Below are positions 5,251 to 7,449 of a stretch of DNA of 7,449 bases, one piece after another. A program made the position numbers and the translations under genes. Positions within the stretch are counted from its first letter, which is position 1. Every line of letters starts with the position of its first letter. The notes under the pieces were generated by a model, which worked only from the letters and a program-made list of their open reading frames with translations, was not told the origin of the DNA and did no database searches. This stretch comes from an uncultured Acidobacteriota bacterium. GTDB taxonomy: Bacteria > Acidobacteriota > Blastocatellia > Pyrinomonadales > Pyrinomonadaceae. The stretch is from positions 1 through 7,449 of the forward strand of contig CADEEU010000181.1 of the NCBI GenBank assembly GCA_902826385.1. The letters are read 5' to 3'.

Positions 5251-7218
5251 ATGATTGTTTCACTGGTCCTAATCCTGGTTGTCGCTACGGGCGGGTTTGC
5301 TCTGACTTATCTGATCGAGAAAGACCATCCGTTTCTGTGGCGATTGGCCGCTGGAACCGTGATCGGGTCGGCTATCTTCGGAACGGCGAGCTTTGTAATA
5401 GCTTTACTAACCGGCCTTAACGCAGCAGTTGTCGCAGCGGCGTTGGCGATCACCTTGATGCCGATTGGATTGATTCTGCGAGGGCCGCGGCGAAAAACTT
5501 TCGAGCACGATTGGGCGAAAGCAAAAGGAAGGATACAGGGAGCCAGCGGTATTAAGGCCGTCCGTGCTCTTTATTATGTCGGCTTTCTGGTTTTGTTCTG
5601 CCTTTTCTTTTCGCAGACGATGTACGAGACAGCCGAAGGAATCTATACCGGCGGTTCGAACAACCTCGGTGATCTTCCATATCATCTCGGGGCGATATTT
5701 AGCTTTACGGAAGGTGCAAATTTTCCTCCTATAAATCCGTCGTTTGCCGGTGCAAAGTTTTCGTATCCATTTATCTCGGACCTCGTGACGGCTTGCTTCG
5801 TGAAGCTCGGTGCCGGGGTTCGCGAGGCGATGTTCGTCCAGAATGTCGCGTGGGCGTTCGCTTTGCTCGTCATTCTCGAACGGTTTGTGCTTAGGCTTGT
5901 CGGCGACCGCCTTGCTTCCAAAATTGCTCCTGCTCTATTGTTTTTTAGCGGCGGGCTTGGGTTTATCTGGTTCTTCGGCGATTTCGGATCACAGGCGAAA
6001 GGCCTGGTCGAATTTATTTCGCAGCTTCCGAAAGACTACACCATTGGTGACGAATTCCGTTGGGGCAATTCGATGATCACGCTGTTTATGACGCAGCGAA
6101 GCCTTCTGCTCGGCATGCCGCTGACATTGATCGTTCTGGGCGGTCTTTGGGGAATATTCACCACAGAGACACAGAGACACGGAGAAGGAGAGGAAAGAGT
6201 TGATCCCAGTTATGGGTCTTTGTTGCCGATGCTGGTTGTCGGAGTTATCGCAGGTCTGCTGCCGCTTGTGCATCTGCACAGCCTTGCGGTTTTGTTTGCG
6301 GTGACTGGCATTCTTTTCTTTTTGCGGCTTGATCAATGGCGTGAGTGGATCGCTTTCGGGCTGGGCGTATGTATCGTCGCAATACCGCAACTAATTTGGT
6401 CGATGACTGGAAGTGCTACAGAGACGACGAAGTTTTTTTCGTGGCATTTCGGATGGGATTCGCGCGACCTGAATGTGTTGTGGTTTTGGATAAAGAATAC
6501 GGGGCTGTTGTTTCCGCTGCTGGCCGTCGGAATGTACCTGTTTTGTTTTGCACGAAACGAAAAGGGTGAAGATGAAAAGCCGGAAAACCGGCGAATATCT
6601 CTGTTGTTTTTTTATATTCCGTTTGCACTTCTGTTCATAATTTCAAATATCGCGAAGCTTGCCCCGTGGGAATGGGACAATATCAAGGTGCTGATCTATT
6701 GGTACCTTGGCTCGCTTCCATTCGTTGCGTTTGCTCTTTCGTGGCTTTGGCAAAAGGGCACGGCGTTGAAGGTTGTCGCCGGTGCGTGTTTTGTTCTTCT
6801 GATCCTGTCAGGATCGCTGGATGTTTGGCGAACTATCTCTGGGGCGAACAAGATACGCGTTTTCGATGCCGATGCGGTTAAGATCGCGGATCGCCTGGAG
6901 AAATCCGTCCCAATCAACGCGATGTTCCTGAACGCTCCGACTTATAACTCGGCCATTGTGCTGACCGGCCGGCAATCGCTGATGCGCTATCCAGGGCACC
7001 TTGCTTCGCACGGTATCGATTACGTTCAGCGTGAGAATGACGTTAAGATCATTTATTCCGGCGGGCCGCAGGCTGACGCGCTTTTGCAAAAATATGGAAT
7101 CGATTACGTGCTGGTTTCGCCCGAAGAACGCAACGTGATGCGTGCGAACGAACTACACTTTCGTAAGTTTCCGGTATTTGCCGAGTTCGGCCAATATAAG
7201 GTTTATAAAGTGAGATAA
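5251..7218 (+). CDS. Polytopic GT-C-type membrane glycosyltransferase-like protein
   Basis: A 655-residue protein with about 13-14 hydrophobic segments in residues 1-522 and a soluble C-terminal region from about 533 to the end. The first large loop contains G-D-L-P-Y-H (140-145), F-P-P-I-N-P (158-163) and A-G followed by Y-P-F. This resembles the acidic catalytic loop of GT-C enzymes and the D-x-x-x-x/F-P-P-x-x-P-x-x-A-G pattern of DUF2298-like proteins. A later loop has P-W-E-W-D-N-I-K (472-479). Such proteins usually move sugars from lipid-phosphate donors across or at the membrane; donor and acceptor are unknown. ATG 5251 is preferred over TTG 5245; neither has a Shine-Dalgarno, and an in-frame TAA at 5227 prevents further extension. 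Residues about 303-313 are encoded by a dispersed repeat. The next gene starts 9 nt downstream. Confidence 0.85.
   Translation: MIVSLVLILVVATGGFALTYLIEKDHPFLWRLAAGTVIGSAIFGTASFVIALLTGLNAAVVAAALAITLMPIGLILRGPRRKTFEHDWAKAKGRIQGASGIKAVRALYYVGFLVLFCLFFSQTMYETAEGIYTGGSNNLGDLPYHLGAIFSFTEGANFPPINPSFAGAKFSYPFISDLVTACFVKLGAGVREAMFVQNVAWAFALLVILERFVLRLVGDRLASKIAPALLFFSGGLGFIWFFGDFGSQAKGLVEFISQLPKDYTIGDEFRWGNSMITLFMTQRSLLLGMPLTLIVLGGLWGIFTTETQRHGEGEERVDPSYGSLLPMLVVGVIAGLLPLVHLHSLAVLFAVTGILFFLRLDQWREWIAFGLGVCIVAIPQLIWSMTGSATETTKFFSWHFGWDSRDLNVLWFWIKNTGLLFPLLAVGMYLFCFARNEKGEDEKPENRRISLLFFYIPFALLFIISNIAKLAPWEWDNIKVLIYWYLGSLPFVAFALSWLWQKGTALKVVAGACFVLLILSGSLDVWRTISGANKIRVFDADAVKIADRLEKSVPINAMFLNAPTYNSAIVLTGRQSLMRYPGHLASHGIDYVQRENDVKIIYSGGPQADALLQKYGIDYVLVSPEERNVMRANELHFRKFPVFAEFGQYKVYKVR
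6157..6196 (+). repeat. ACAGAGACAC dispersed repeat copy inside the GT-C gene
   Basis: The stretch beginning TTCACCACAGAGACACAG and continuing AGACACGGAGAAGG matches a short purine-rich dispersed sequence known from many unrelated bacterial genomes. When it falls in a gene it typically yields the peptide T-T-E-T-Q-R-H-G-E, exactly as seen here. It lies between two hydrophobic segments, in a charged loop, and stays in frame. Confidence 0.7.
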
Positions 7219-7227
7219 GAATTTTGG

Positions 7228-7449
7228 ATGGTGGAAGAAGAGATTGAAGAACAAACAATAAGCAATCCTGACGAAACCCGATTATTTAGGGTCTTGGATA
7301 TCGGCTGGCTTATAAACTGCGGCCTTATCACGGCGGTTGCCGTTTTTTTACGATTTTTCAACCTTGGCCTCAAACCGTTTCATCATGACGAAGGCGTCAA
7401 CGGTTTCTTTCTGGCCCCGTTGTTTCGTGAGGGCGTTTATAGGTACGAC
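7228..7449 (+). CDS. Partial GT-C membrane protein, TIGR03663-like (N-terminal 74 residues)
   Basis: An open frame from ATG 7228 runs to the window edge. After an acidic cytoplasmic-type N-terminus (M-V-E-E-E-I-E-E-Q) comes one hydrophobic segment at about 25-47, then R-F-F-N-L-G-L-K-P-F-H-H-D-E-G-V-N-G-F-F and further G-V-Y-R-Y-D. The H-H-D-E-G/A motif just after the first membrane helix, followed by G-x-Y-x-Y-D, is characteristic of ArnT/PMT-like GT-C proteins and of TIGR03663 in particular. The acidic pair is at the position of the GT-C catalytic acids. It follows the preceding membrane gene by 9 nt, so they are very likely one operon. There is only a weak purine-rich stretch before the ATG. 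TIGR03663 proteins have no firmly established substrate. Confidence 0.82.
   Translation, partial: MVEEEIEEQTISNPDETRLFRVLDIGWLINCGLITAVAVFLRFFNLGLKPFHHDEGVNGFFLAPLFREGVYRYD

Noticed and set aside
6578..6591. Small hairpin GCCGG-AAAA-CCGGC within the GT-C gene
   Set aside because: The stem is only 5 bp and lies in a coding loop (K-P-E-N-R-R). There is no T-run and no other reason to see a terminator or regulatory element.

Overview
The window looks like a chromosomal segment of an Acidobacteriota bacterium, most likely from the Blastocatellia/Pyrinomonadales lineage. This is inferred from three things: the style of the FG-GAP repeats (D-Y-D-G-D-G followed by V-F-R-P-S-x-G-x-W-Y), a GT-C membrane protein pair, and a copy of the widespread ACAGAGACAC dispersed repeat. 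No rRNA, tRNA, CRISPR array, transposase or integrase is visible.

Left block, positions 1-2506, all on the minus strand. ychF, encoding a universally conserved P-loop ATPase, is followed by five very tightly packed small genes: a VOC-fold (glyoxalase/bleomycin-resistance type) protein, a cysteine-rich GDCCVxC-type mini-protein, a second VOC protein, a DUF3703 protein, and the first 30 codons of a small exported or membrane protein cut by the window edge. Successive junctions are an 11-nt gap, a 10-nt overlap, a 26-nt gap, a 5-nt gap and a 4-nt ATGA overlap, so the five small genes read as one translationally coupled unit. GDCCVxC and DUF3703 proteins are often found beside metal or mercury detoxification genes, so a thiol/metal stress role is a reasonable inference. 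The decisive neighbours lie outside the window.

Middle block, 2507-5061, minus strand. A 155-nt gap upstream of ychF carries a perfect 13-bp hairpin and a separate 10-bp inverted repeat that abuts the ychF start. Upstream of this lies a large gene for a secreted 799-residue protein. It joins a sialidase-like Asp-box region, a DUF1906 (Rv2525c-like, GH25-related) TIM-barrel domain and six FG-GAP/VCBS-type calcium-binding repeats that probably form a beta-propeller.

Right block, 5251-7449, plus strand, divergent from the secreted protein across a 189-nt intergenic region. A polytopic membrane protein of the GT-C glycosyltransferase type is followed after 9 nt by the start of a second GT-C-like protein resembling TIGR03663. 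The pair probably acts on lipid-linked sugars at the membrane. The first gene carries an in-frame copy of the ACAGAGACAC repeat in a loop.

The strongest leads for something little described are the thiol/VOC gene cluster behind ychF, the three-part architecture of the secreted protein, and the repeat absorbed into the coding sequence of the membrane protein.
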